From: CAG-877 sp045125935
GTDB taxonomy: Bacteria; Bacillota_I; Bacilli_A; RF39; UBA660
Assembly: GCA_045125935.1 (NCBI GenBank)
Contig: JBGVNW010000056.1
Coordinates: forward strand, 1 to 64,000
Direction: 5' to 3'
DNA: 64,000 nucleotides
The notes beneath the pieces were generated by a model that was not told the DNA's origin, searched no databases, and saw only the letters and a list, made by a program, of their open reading frames with translations. Below, piece after piece: positions 45,079 through 53,662 of this stretch. Position 1 is the first letter of the stretch. Every line of letters begins with the position of its first letter. The translations under genes and the position numbers were made by a program.

Positions 45079-46528
45079 TTTTCTTCCCTCCATTTGGATT
45101 TAAATCTAAATTTAATTCTTGTTCAATGAAACTTGCTAGTTGATACATTTTAGCTTCATCAAATGGTTTTCCAATTATTTGTAGTCCTATTGGTAAGTTA
45201 TTGTTTGAGAAACCTACTGGTACACTCATTCCTGGAAGACCAGCCATATTTACCGGAATTGTTAGAATGTCATCTAAGAATGATTTTATCGCATCATCTA
45301 ATCCCTTATCTAATTCATAGGCTGTTGTTGTATTTGTTGGACCAATAATTAAATCATATTTTTCAAATGTATCTAAGAAACTCTTACGCAAATCATCTCT
45401 TATTCTTAATGCTTTGTCATAGTATTCTTTTGCATTTTTTCCACTTAATAGGTAACTTCCAATCATGATACGACGTTTTACTTCTGAACCAAAGCCTATT
45501 TTTCGTGTTTTTAAGTATAAATCTTCTATATTTTCTGGATTTTCATAACTGTATCCGTAACGAATACCATCATATCTTGCTAGATTTGAACTAGCTTCTC
45601 CCATTGCGATTATTTGATATAGTGGGATAGCTTTATCAATATAGTTTATGTCTACGTAGTCAATTGTACAATTGTTTTTCTTTAATAATTCTACGACATT
45701 ATTTAATTTTTCGATTATTTCTTTATCAATAGCTTCATTTACATAATAGTTTGGAATAGCTATTTTCATACCAGTTATGTCTTTTCCAATTAATCTAGTA
45801 AAGTCTTCTTCTGTTTCAACGCTAGTTAAATCGTTTGAACTTTTTCCACAGATTGTGTTTAAAAGTATTGCATTTTCATAAACATTTCTAGTCATTGGAC
45901 CAATTTGGTCAAGGCTTGATGCAAACGCAATTAGTCCGTATCTTGAAACACGACCATATGTAGGTTTTAAACCAACTATTCCACAAAAACTTGCTGGTTG
46001 TCTAATTGAGCCTCCAGTATCAGAGCCTAGAGCTAATGGTACAATTCTACTACTTACAGCGGCAGCACTTCCACCACTCGATCCACCTGGAACACGTTTT
46101 TCATCCCATGGGTTTTTGGCTAGACCAAAATATGAAGTTCTATTAGATGATCCCATCGCAAACTCATCCATGTTAGTTTTACCAATAATAATCATGTTAG
46201 CAGCTTTTATCTTTTTTACTACATCAGCATCATATATTGGTTCAAAATTTTCTAACATTTTAGAAGCAGCTGTTGTTCTTAGTCCTTTAGTAACAATATT
46301 ATCTTTGATTGCTATAGGAATACCAAAAGTTAGAGAATCAACTTCTCTTCCCTCAAGTTCTTCAGCCTGTTTTAAAGCCTCTTCTTTATTAAGAGTAATG
46401 AAACTATTTAGGTCTTTATTTTGTTCTACTCTATCAAAAGCTTCTAAGACTAAATCTTTTGGTGTAATTGTTTTTTCCTTTAATAACTTATTAATTTCAG
46501 TTAATGATAAATCTAAATAATTATGCAC
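45071..46528 (-). CDS. gatA: Aspartyl/glutamyl-tRNA amidotransferase subunit A
   Basis: This amidase-signature enzyme releases ammonia from glutamine. The Ser-cisSer-Lys triad is visible in PIAIKDNI (Lys), GSDTGGSIRQPASFCG (cis-Ser) and PGGSSGGSAAAV. I choose GTG 46528 as start, because AGGTGA lies five bases upstream and the start overlaps the gatC stop by 8 bases; in-frame TTG/GTG codons further up lack a site. The ~485-residue length is normal. It is the middle gene of gatCAB. Confidence 0.96.
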   Translation of the reverse strand: MHNYLDLSLTEINKLLKEKTITPKDLVLEAFDRVEQNKDLNSFITLNKEEALKQAEELEGREVDSLTFGIPIAIKDNIVTKGLRTTAASKMLENFEPIYDADVVKKIKAANMIIIGKTNMDEFAMGSSNRTSYFGLAKNPWDEKRVPGGSSGGSAAAVSSRIVPLALGSDTGGSIRQPASFCGIVGLKPTYGRVSRYGLIAFASSLDQIGPMTRNVYENAILLNTICGKSSNDLTSVETEEDFTRLIGKDITGMKIAIPNYYVNEAIDKEIIEKLNNVVELLKKNNCTIDYVDINYIDKAIPLYQIIAMGEASSNLARYDGIRYGYSYENPENIEDLYLKTRKIGFGSEVKRRIMIGSYLLSGKNAKEYYDKALRIRDDLRKSFLDTFEKYDLIIGPTNTTTAYELDKGLDDAIKSFLDDILTIPVNMAGLPGMSVPVGFSNNNLPIGLQIIGKPFDEAKMYQLASFIEQELNLDLNPNGGKKND

Positions 46529-46835
46529 TTGCTTCACCTGACTCTCCAATTACTACTGGAACTTGAAAATAATTACCACTATTACGTGGAGCATTTTTTA
46601 AAGCTTCCTTTGGATCTAACATATCTTTGGTTACATCTTCTCTTAATTCACATTTATTTTCTGTTGGACAAATAAGCATTTCTTCATCATACGCTTTTAC
46701 TTCATTTATTTTTTCTATTTCATTTAATAATTGTTTTAATTTTACTTGATACATTGCTAATTCTTCTTCATCAATTTCAATACGAGCAAGATTAGCTACA
46801 TGTAATACTTCTTCTCTTGTTAGTTTATCTTCCAT
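46521..46835 (-). CDS. gatC: Aspartyl/glutamyl-tRNA amidotransferase subunit C
   Basis: The 104-residue protein matches GatC: LTREEVLHVANLARIEIDEEEL at the start and LREDVTKDMLDPKEALKNAP, the segment that wraps around the GatA-GatB interface. It ends AGNS-type as NSGNYFQVPVVIGES. It heads gatCAB, with AAAGGAGG before the ATG and a good promoter. Confidence 0.95.
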   Translation of the reverse strand: MEDKLTREEVLHVANLARIEIDEEELAMYQVKLKQLLNEIEKINEVKAYDEEMLICPTENKCELREDVTKDMLDPKEALKNAPRNSGNYFQVPVVIGESGEASA

Positions 46836-46858
46836 AAAGGGCCTCCTTTAACTTCTAT

Positions 46859-46887
46859 ATTATATCACGATGATTATTTATTGTAAA
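46859..46887 (-). promoter_or_regulatory. Promoter of gatCAB
   Basis: On the minus strand TTTACA (46887-46882) and TATAAT (46864-46859) are 17 bases apart, with TGA making an extended -10. Confidence 0.85.
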
Positions 46888-46898
46888 TTAAGTTAAAG

Positions 46899-46934
46899 AA
46901 AAACCACTAGTTAATAACAAAACTAGTGATTTTT
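46899..46934 (-). terminator. Terminator of the InlB-repeat protein gene
   Basis: AAAAATCACTAG and CTAGTGGTTTTT pair (one G-U) over a 12-base loop. On the minus strand TTTTTC follows. Confidence 0.75.
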
Positions 46935-49176
46935 ATTCTGAAACTGCTGATAACTGCCAAACTCCACTTACTTGACCTGTTGTTTCAGTTGTTGCTTTAA
47001 GTGTTACTACTGGTCTTATACCATGTTCATAACTTGAATTTGTGTATACTACATACCCAGACAAATATGATGTCCATAAATAATATGTTTCTGTTTTTGT
47101 AGCAATATACCAAGGGACATATGAATATGATGTGGATGTTGATTTAATACCGAATAAAGTATTTTCTCTAAAATCAGTTAAATTATCAACTACTACTGTT
47201 TCTGTACCATTTATTTGGGCTGTTGTTGCGAGAGATCCATTTACATCACTTGCAGTAGCAGCATGAACCATTGGTTTTCCAGAAGAATCTAATTTGGTAT
47301 ATTTACTGTTTGAAAAAGCTGTTTGTAATTCTCCTATTATCGATACATTTGTAAAGCCATTCTTATAAAATTTGTAGTTTGTTAATGACGATGCGATTTC
47401 TGTAGAGAAAAAGTTAGTCGTTAAATCTGCCACACATTTAGTAGCAATACTACTATCTGATGTAGTATATGGACATCTATATGTTAATGGAATTCCAGAC
47501 GGTATTAAAGTTACCCTTTTTTCACCATCAGTTTCAACTACATCTAATACTTTCCAACCAGTATATCCGCTAGCAATATTTATAGTTACAGTTTTAAATA
47601 ATACTGTAACATTAGAATAATCAACATCATAATTTACAAGCTCTCCTGGCTTTACTTGATCTGCTAATAATCTAGATGTCCAATGTGCATATAATGTTTG
47701 AGTTTGATTACCAAGAGTTACTTCAGTTGTATCAGTAACTTGTGTGCCACCTTCTGCTTTGGTAAACCAACCATCAAATGTATGTCCAGTCCATGTAGGC
47801 GTTGGTAATGTTGGGTATGTCATTCCTTTATATGTTGTTAGGCTGGTTGGAGTAACCGTTCCACCATTAGCATCAAATCTTATATTCAATACTTGAAGAT
47901 TTATCGTTACTGGAAACGTTATTTCCTTTACATATGGTGAAGTTATTTTCATTGTTACTGTTGCATTTTCTGATTCTAGTAAACTATATATATCAGCGTT
48001 AAATAAAACGTCATAACTATCAGTATTACTCTTATTACCTTCTATTGTTCTAGCAAAACTTGTTGCTGTTTCGTTATCAATACTATAGGTAAATTTATCA
48101 TTGCCAGTTATAGATATTTCATAGTTTATATCATAATTATTGTATTCATTATTTGAGTTATAGTTTGTTATTGATATTGGTAAGGTAGCATATTCTTTTT
48201 CCATACCAATGCTTGATTCAGTGTCAACGTTAAAATTTAATGGAGAAGTTGTTATATCAACTCCAAATTGCTTAGTAATTGTATAGTCAAGATATTCTTC
48301 ACTTGTTGGTGTTGCGACTAATTCAACCTTACATGTAAACTCTTTATCAGCGTAATCTGCACTATTATATTCAATATTTTCAGTAGGATTACTATTATCC
48401 CAGAATATCTTCAATGTATATAAATTATCTATTTTATCTGTTCCATTCCCGCCTATACTAATACTATCAGTTACTTCTGTTCCTGTAGAATCATATATTT
48501 TAGCAGTCAGTGGACTATCTATTGTAGTTTTAAATGTATATGTCATTGGGACAGTGTTTATTTCTTCGTCATTATAATTAGACACATTAAACTGAAATTC
48601 TTGTGGTTCATAATCTGGATAGATATTTTCTAATGTAAGATTTTCTTCTTCATTACTTAGTTTTAATACAGGGAGTTTTTCAAATTTAAAATTAATTTTA
48701 CTCTTTAAAGTATTATTTGAAATGTCTGTTCCACTATATTTAAATGTTATTGTAAAAGTTATTGAATCTTTAGATGTTAATACGGTGTTATATTCTGTTA
48801 TGCCATTTAAACTATATTCAATATTAGGGTTACTATATAAATTTGGATCAAACACGACTCCGATAAATATATAATCTTTATCGGAGTTGTTATAAACTGT
48901 AATTTCATATGTTATAGATGATTCTGTATTTTTATCTAAAGTTATTTCACTATCAAAAAAAGTGGCAACATAATAATTTATTTTTTGACTGGTTGTACCT
49001 TCTGTTTCTGTGAGAGTGTAATTAACATTAGAAATAAAGACTCCATCTTGAGCAGCTACTATTAAGTCGCCACTTACAGTCGTTGTAATTGAATTAATTG
49101 AGGCGTAACCTACACTCATAAATAAAGTTGCAATCACTAATAATAAAGATAAAATTTTAAACAACTTATTATTCAT
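46933..49176 (-). CDS. Secreted surface protein with InlB B-repeat
   Basis: The 747-residue protein has a signal peptide (KLFKILSLLLVIATLFMSVGYA), then ~400 residues of Thr/Asn-rich beta sandwiches. An InlB B-repeat follows near 432-500 (IRFDANGGTVTP...WTGHTFDGWFTKAEGG...LYAHWT). The ~240-residue C-terminal domain has WKVLDVVE, two Cys (YRCPYT, ATKCVAD) and GIRPVVTLKA, resembling the DUF6273-like fold found in gut Firmicute surface proteins. No LPXTG or transmembrane tail is present, so it may be released or held non-covalently. GAGGTGA lies seven bases before ATG 49176. The inverted-repeat-flanked promoter segment starts 17 bases upstream, so expression may be switched. Confidence 0.82.
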   Translation of the reverse strand: MNNKLFKILSLLLVIATLFMSVGYASINSITTTVSGDLIVAAQDGVFISNVNYTLTETEGTTSQKINYYVATFFDSEITLDKNTESSITYEITVYNNSDKDYIFIGVVFDPNLYSNPNIEYSLNGITEYNTVLTSKDSITFTITFKYSGTDISNNTLKSKINFKFEKLPVLKLSNEEENLTLENIYPDYEPQEFQFNVSNYNDEEINTVPMTYTFKTTIDSPLTAKIYDSTGTEVTDSISIGGNGTDKIDNLYTLKIFWDNSNPTENIEYNSADYADKEFTCKVELVATPTSEEYLDYTITKQFGVDITTSPLNFNVDTESSIGMEKEYATLPISITNYNSNNEYNNYDINYEISITGNDKFTYSIDNETATSFARTIEGNKSNTDSYDVLFNADIYSLLESENATVTMKITSPYVKEITFPVTINLQVLNIRFDANGGTVTPTSLTTYKGMTYPTLPTPTWTGHTFDGWFTKAEGGTQVTDTTEVTLGNQTQTLYAHWTSRLLADQVKPGELVNYDVDYSNVTVLFKTVTINIASGYTGWKVLDVVETDGEKRVTLIPSGIPLTYRCPYTTSDSSIATKCVADLTTNFFSTEIASSLTNYKFYKNGFTNVSIIGELQTAFSNSKYTKLDSSGKPMVHAATASDVNGSLATTAQINGTETVVVDNLTDFRENTLFGIKSTSTSYSYVPWYIATKTETYYLWTSYLSGYVVYTNSSYEHGIRPVVTLKATTETTGQVSGVWQLSAVSE

Positions 49177-49192
49177 AACAAAATCACCTCAT

Positions 49193-49341
49193 GTTCGTAG
49201 AAATAAATAAGTTCCGCGAACATTTTTTAAGTAAAACATAGAAAAAATACAATTTTTCAAATATTATTTCGAATAAAACTAATGTTATGTTATAATTATA
49301 TAAAATAAAGTTCGTAGAACTTATTTATTTTCTACGAAAAA
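49193..49341. repeat. ~30-bp inverted repeats flanking a promoter, candidate invertible switch
   Basis: 49193-49221 and the complement of 49310-49340 match over ~30 bases with one gap and few mismatches. Each arm is itself a dyad: TTCGTAGAA and TTCTACGAA at the right arm, TTCGTAGAA and TTCCGCGAA at the left. About 88 AT-rich bases lie between. The left arm ends just before the ribosome site of the surface protein gene. The alternative is a pair of operator sites for a dyad-binding regulator. Confidence 0.7.
49288..49296 (+). promoter_or_regulatory. Extended -10 inside the inverted repeats, pointing away from the gene
   Basis: TGTTATAAT reads on the plus strand, away from the surface-protein gene. 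If the segment inverted, it would face the gene with a ~55-base leader. A minus-strand TATAAT overlaps it at 49300-49295, without TG or a -35. Confidence 0.5.
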
Positions 49342-49633
49342 GTATTCAAAAAAATATTTACTGGATAGTTTTTCTTCTGACTCATAGAAATCTAATATTT
49401 CTACTTTGCTTAAAAACGTACTCATAACTCACACTTGTGGTACTATTTACTGATACTCGTCAATGTGGCACTCTTATCTATTAGCTCCATAAAATTCTTT
49501 TCTTCTATATTTAGGAGTAAAAACAATATAGTGCTTACAATTACGGTTACAAATATGTTATTAAAAGACTTTTTTTATTGAAGACTCATCGCCAAAGCTA
49601 AACTGCCACAGACTACCAGGAGATTATTGTATG
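49342..49633. other. Degraded IS200/IS605-like region without intact genes
   Basis: Apart from the tnpA relic this stretch holds no gene. A GC-richer segment near 49598-49622 (with GCCACAGACTACC) could be the old element end, which in IS200 forms a hairpin, but I cannot define the boundary. Confidence 0.45.
49474..49560 (-). pseudogene. IS200/IS605-type TnpA relic
   Basis: The minus strand encodes HICNRNCKHYIVFTPKYRRKEFYG then a stop. Its KHYIVFTPKYRRK core matches the first strand of IS200-family Y1 transposases (CKYHIVFTPKYRRK). The upstream part is out of frame and the HUH and catalytic Tyr regions are gone. It is a short, dead remnant. Confidence 0.75.
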
Positions 49634-49660
49634 AAAAAAAGTAGATTTTGTCTACTTTTT
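49634..49660 (-). terminator. Terminator of the OB-fold membrane protein gene
   Basis: AAAAAGTAGA and TCTACTTTTT form a 10-bp stem over a 5-base loop, followed on the minus strand by more T. Confidence 0.88.
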
Positions 49661-49702
49661 ATAATTTTGTTTAATTACTAATATTTAGTTTTAAACTTTT
49701 AA

Positions 49703-50491
49703 CTATTCTGCGAAACAGTCACTTATATATAATGTTTTTTCTGTTCCATCTTCATTTAAGTCATAATTTGTAACTGTACCAATAATTGTTACTTCATCAT
49801 TTTCTTCTAATTCTTTTAGAGAATCTTTTTCTGCCATTGTACAAACTATATTTAATGTATACTTACCATCTTCATCAAGATAACCGAATGTTAAAGTATT
49901 TTTATCGTCATCTTTACTTATGAAATTTCCATTTACTCTTAAAAATTCTTTATAATATTTTTTGTAAGTTTCTTTTGGTTTACTAGTAAATTCAATTGCT
50001 AAATCTAGTGCTGAAACGTCTGTTGGTTCAACTGAATATTCTAATCCCCAAGTCCCAATTTCCATATCACGTCTTCCTTGAACTTGATTATATTTAATTA
50101 CTTTGTAACCTAGACCATGATAAACTTTCGTACCCCCATCTTTATAGGTAGCTGTTCTAATAGCAAAGAATGGTCCTTTATTGTATCTTGCAACACAAAT
50201 TACGTCTGTTGCGATAATAATCATTATTATGATTAACGCTATGAAAATAATATTTATGATAAGACTTATCTTGTTATTTTTTCTTGGTCGTTTATTTTCT
50301 TCAAATTCGTCTTCTTCAAGATCTTTTTTCTGACTATTTTTTGTTTTCTTTTTTGATGCTTTTGCTTTATTCTTTGCTGGTTCTTTCTCTTCTTCTTTTA
50401 CTGGTTCTTCTTCAAATATTTCATCGTCTTCTATTTCATCAAGTAAGGTTTCTTTGTATTCTTCAATTGTTAAATCTTTTTTCTTATTCAT
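49703..50491 (-). CDS. Single-pass membrane protein with C-terminal OB-fold-like domain
   Basis: The 262-residue protein has a ~75-residue Glu/Lys-rich cytoplasmic head, one membrane helix (~77-98) and an outer part. First comes a ~65-residue segment (GPFFAIRTATYKDGGTKVYH, LGYKVIKYNQ, WGLEYS) seen in several Firmicute proteins. Then comes a domain (~175-262: LRVNGNFISKDDDKNTLTFG, VTIIGTVTNYDLNEDGTEKT, LYISDC) with the strand order of the tRNA_anti-like OB fold. Function unknown. It has its own promoter and terminator. Confidence 0.75.
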   Translation of the reverse strand: MNKKKDLTIEEYKETLLDEIEDDEIFEEEPVKEEEKEPAKNKAKASKKKTKNSQKKDLEEDEFEENKRPRKNNKISLIINIIFIALIIIMIIIATDVICVARYNKGPFFAIRTATYKDGGTKVYHGLGYKVIKYNQVQGRRDMEIGTWGLEYSVEPTDVSALDLAIEFTSKPKETYKKYYKEFLRVNGNFISKDDDKNTLTFGYLDEDGKYTLNIVCTMAEKDSLKELEENDEVTIIGTVTNYDLNEDGTEKTLYISDCFAE

Positions 50492-50526
50492 AAAGTCTCC
50501 CTTTTCCTTTTCTTTAATTGTTGCTT

Positions 50527-50555
50527 ATTATAACATAAAATGATTATTTTGTAAA
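50527..50555 (-). promoter_or_regulatory. Promoter of the OB-fold membrane protein gene
   Basis: On the minus strand TTTACA (50555-50550) and TATAAT (50532-50527) are 17 bases apart, with TGT making an extended -10. Confidence 0.85.
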
Positions 50556-50559
50556 TAAA

Positions 50560-52539
50560 CTAGTCTAGCTTAGCCTTAAACTCTTCTTCGGTCCATATTT
50601 CAATACCTAAATCTTTAGCTTTTTGATATTTGCTTCCTGGGTTTTCGCCAACTATGACAACAGATGTTTTCTTTGATACAGAATTTACTGTCTTTCCACC
50701 AAGAGATTCTATTTTTTCACTGGCTTCTTCACGAGTAAATATTGTAAGTGAACCAGTTAGGACAAAACTTTTTCCAGCAAAAGATTCATTTTCCTCGATT
50801 TTTTGACCTAGATAATTCATATTTAAACCTAAATCTTTTAATTCTTCAACTATCGCTCTGTTATGTGAATCAATAAAATATTCTGTAACACTTTTAGCAA
50901 TGATATCACCAATATCTGGAATTTTTACTAAATCAGTTTCAGTTGTATTCATTAAATTATCCATTGTTTCATACTTTGCAGCTAGCAATTTAGCTGTCTT
51001 AGCACCAACATGTGGAATTCCCAATCCAAAAAGTAATCTTTCTAGAGAATTTGCCTTACTATTTTCGATAGCCTCTAATAAATTATTTACAGATTTGTCA
51101 CCAAAACCTTCTAATCTTATTAAGTCTTTTTCATGTTCTTTTAATGAATATATGTCAGCTATTGTACCAATATATCCAAAGTTATAAAAATCCTCCATTA
51201 TTCTGTCACCGAAGCCATCAATATTCATGGCATCTCTTGAAACAAAGTGAATTAGTCCTTCAACATGTCTTGCTGGACATTTATTATTTGGACAATAGTA
51301 ATCAACTTGTCCTTCTTTTTTGATTAGTTTAGTGTTACACATTGGACATTCTGTAATCATTACAAAGTCTTTTTCCTCACCAGTTCTTCTATCTTCTTTT
51401 ACTTCTACTACTTCTGGAATAACATCTCCTGCTTTTCTGATTGAGACCATGTCGCCTATTTTTAGCCCCTTTTCTTTGACAAAATCTTCATTATGAAGTG
51501 TTGCTCTAGAAATGGTTGAGCCAGCTACTATAGCAGGTTCTAGAACCGCATTAGGAGTAATTTGACCAGTTCTTCCTACTGTAAAAATAATATCTGTTAG
51601 TTTAGTAATAACTTCTTTAGCAGGAAATTTATATGCTGTAGCCCATTTTGGATATTTGGCTGTGAAACCTAATTTTTGTTGCTGTTTAATATTATTTACC
51701 TTAATTACAACACCATCTATGTCATATGGTAAAGATTCTCTTTGTGTTCCTTTTTCAGCAATAAAATCAATTATACCTTGTACATCTTTTACTAATCTAT
51801 TATTTGGATTAATCTTAAAACCTAGTTTTCTCATATATTCAATAGCTTCTTCATGGCTATTTAGTCCATAATCTAAGGGATTTGGCAAATGATAAATAAA
51901 GGTATCTAATTTTCTTTGAGCGGCAATTTTAGAATCTAATTGTCTGATTGAACCAGCAGCAGCATTACGACAATTCTGAAGCAATGGTTGATTATTTTCT
52001 TTACGTACTTCATTTAACTCTTCTAAAGTTTTCTTATTCATGAAGATTTCTCCACGAACTTCGATATCTACTTCTTCTTTTAAAGTTAGAGGAATTGTCT
52101 TTATTGTTTTAGCGTTATGCGTAATATCCTCACCTGTTGTTCCATCTCCACGAGTTGCGGCACGCACTAATTTTCCTTTTTCATATAAAAGTGAAACTGA
52201 AAGTCCGTCAATCTTTAACTCACACATATATTCTGGATTAATACCTTCTTTTTTTATTCTCTCATCAAAAGCTATTATTTCACTTTCAGAAAAAACATTA
52301 CTTAAAGACATCATTGGTATTTTATGAGTCGCCTTTTCAAAGGCATCGATTATTTTTCCACCGGCATGTTGTGTTGGAGAGTTTTCTTGTATCCATTCTG
52401 GATATTCTTCTTCTATTTCATATAATTCTCTTATATATTTATCATATTCCTGATCGGTAATGGTTGGATTATCTAAAGTATGATAATTATAATCTGCTTC
52501 ATTTATTATATTAATTAGTTCTAACATTCTTTCGTACAT
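50560..52539 (-). CDS. ligA: NAD-dependent DNA ligase
   Basis: The 659-residue enzyme has all LigA parts: an N-terminal Ia domain (DYNYHTLDNPTITDQEYD), the adenylated Lys109 in CELKIDGLS, an OB fold, a four-Cys zinc finger (CPMCNTKL...CPNNKCPARH), helix-hairpin-helix repeats (NIDGFGDRI, IPHVGAKTAKLLA), and a C-terminal BRCT domain (FAGKSFVLTGSL). It seals nicks using NAD in replication and repair. AGTAGG precedes ATG 52539. It is the second gene behind a HEXXH protein. Full length. Confidence 0.98.
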   Translation of the reverse strand: MYERMLELINIINEADYNYHTLDNPTITDQEYDKYIRELYEIEEEYPEWIQENSPTQHAGGKIIDAFEKATHKIPMMSLSNVFSESEIIAFDERIKKEGINPEYMCELKIDGLSVSLLYEKGKLVRAATRGDGTTGEDITHNAKTIKTIPLTLKEEVDIEVRGEIFMNKKTLEELNEVRKENNQPLLQNCRNAAAGSIRQLDSKIAAQRKLDTFIYHLPNPLDYGLNSHEEAIEYMRKLGFKINPNNRLVKDVQGIIDFIAEKGTQRESLPYDIDGVVIKVNNIKQQQKLGFTAKYPKWATAYKFPAKEVITKLTDIIFTVGRTGQITPNAVLEPAIVAGSTISRATLHNEDFVKEKGLKIGDMVSIRKAGDVIPEVVEVKEDRRTGEEKDFVMITECPMCNTKLIKKEGQVDYYCPNNKCPARHVEGLIHFVSRDAMNIDGFGDRIMEDFYNFGYIGTIADIYSLKEHEKDLIRLEGFGDKSVNNLLEAIENSKANSLERLLFGLGIPHVGAKTAKLLAAKYETMDNLMNTTETDLVKIPDIGDIIAKSVTEYFIDSHNRAIVEELKDLGLNMNYLGQKIEENESFAGKSFVLTGSLTIFTREEASEKIESLGGKTVNSVSKKTSVVIVGENPGSKYQKAKDLGIEIWTEEEFKAKLD

Positions 52540-52557
52540 GTTGATACCTACTTTCTT

Positions 52558-53601
52558 TTATTTTTGTGGCTTTGATGAAGATTCAGCTTTAGGTTTGTAG
52601 TCTACTATTATCACATCATCTGGTCTAATTATTTCTATTTTATCACCATCACGATGAAATGTCGTTCCTTCAGGTATAGGAATATTTTGGGCTATATATA
52701 CACTACCATACATTATCTTCCGTTTAAAAAACTCTTCTTCAGATATTTTTCCTTCATCAAGTAATTGTCGTTGTTGCTCTAAATATATTTTAGAAATACT
52801 CTTTCTAATTTCATTATACGCAGTCTTTTTAACTTCACTCTTTTCTTTTGATTTTAGGGTCTTATCTAATTTTTTAATAATGCTTATTACTTCTTCTCTT
52901 GTAGTATATTTTGATAACTCATCAACTAGACCATTTAAATCTGCTTTAAAATATAGTTCTTGCATTTTTCTTTCGCCTATTATAAACTCTAACCTTTCTG
53001 CAATACTAATTTCTTCTTCGTAATTTGTTTCTAAAACACTATTAAAATATTTTTTATTTAAATACTCTGTATAGCCTTCATTTAATGCCATACCGATTGT
53101 TTTCTTAGTTTTTTTATTTTCTTGACTAAAACCTATAAATGAAGTATTTTTCGTTTCTATGGTACTTGCCATATGTAATAATTCATGACAAATGATACTT
53201 CTAATCTCTTCATCATTTTCATTTAAATATGTTATTTTATTTTTCTTGGTATTATAACTTCCAGCATCTAATGTTTTAAAAATTTCCATACATAAAATAT
53301 CTAGTATATTATAATTTCGTACTTTGACTCTTAAGTTTTTAAGATTAGTGTAAAACGCACCTAAATTACAATGTGAAAACGTTTCTTCTAGTATGGTATA
53401 AAATTCATATATTGTTTTATCAAAACCTTTATAATTTATATATTTTGATACATCATATTTTCCTTGAGTTATTTCAGGAGCAATTTCTATTATTGTTCCT
53501 CTTTTTGATACTCTTTTTATTATTGCAAGAGGTGGTATTGTATTAAATATTTTACTTAATAATTCATTTTCTAATTGTGTAATATCAAATTTAGTGTCCA
53601 T
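52558..53601 (-). CDS. HEXXH putative zinc metalloprotease
   Basis: The predicted 347-residue soluble protein contains IICHELLHMAS, a HEXXH zinc motif, and ~40 residues later ALNEGYTEYLNKKYF, whose Glu could be the third ligand as in gluzincins. I do not recognise a named family. No signal peptide is present, so it acts in the cytoplasm. A helical, Lys-rich region follows, with EEFFKRKIMYGS. ATG 53601 has AGGTGA five bases upstream; the GTG at 53610 is less likely. It is co-transcribed with ligA from an extended -10 promoter. Protease activity is inferred from motif only. Confidence 0.75.
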   Translation of the reverse strand: MDTKFDITQLENELLSKIFNTIPPLAIIKRVSKRGTIIEIAPEITQGKYDVSKYINYKGFDKTIYEFYTILEETFSHCNLGAFYTNLKNLRVKVRNYNILDILCMEIFKTLDAGSYNTKKNKITYLNENDEEIRSIICHELLHMASTIETKNTSFIGFSQENKKTKKTIGMALNEGYTEYLNKKYFNSVLETNYEEEISIAERLEFIIGERKMQELYFKADLNGLVDELSKYTTREEVISIIKKLDKTLKSKEKSEVKKTAYNEIRKSISKIYLEQQRQLLDEGKISEEEFFKRKIMYGSVYIAQNIPIPEGTTFHRDGDKIEIIRPDDVIIVDYKPKAESSSKPQK

Positions 53602-53618
53602 ATATTTCACCTAATAAA

Positions 53619-53627
53619 AGTATAGCA
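53619..53627 (-). promoter_or_regulatory. Extended -10 promoter of the HEXXH-ligA operon
   Basis: TGCTATACT on the minus strand, directly after the terminator of the preceding gene. Confidence 0.55.
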
Positions 53628-53637
53628 TTTTTATAAG

Positions 53638-53662
53638 AAAAAAAGAAGAACTACATTCTTCT
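53638..53662 (-). terminator. Terminator of the nucleotidyltransferase gene
   Basis: AGAAGAA and TTCTTCT form a 7-bp stem over five bases, followed on the minus strand by TTTTTT. It covers the stop codon. Confidence 0.75.

Noticed and set aside
49321..49425. 34-codon minus-strand open frame ending inside the inverted repeat
   Set aside because: It has only a weak ribosome site and no recognised similarity, and overlaps the repeat arm; a chance frame is more likely.
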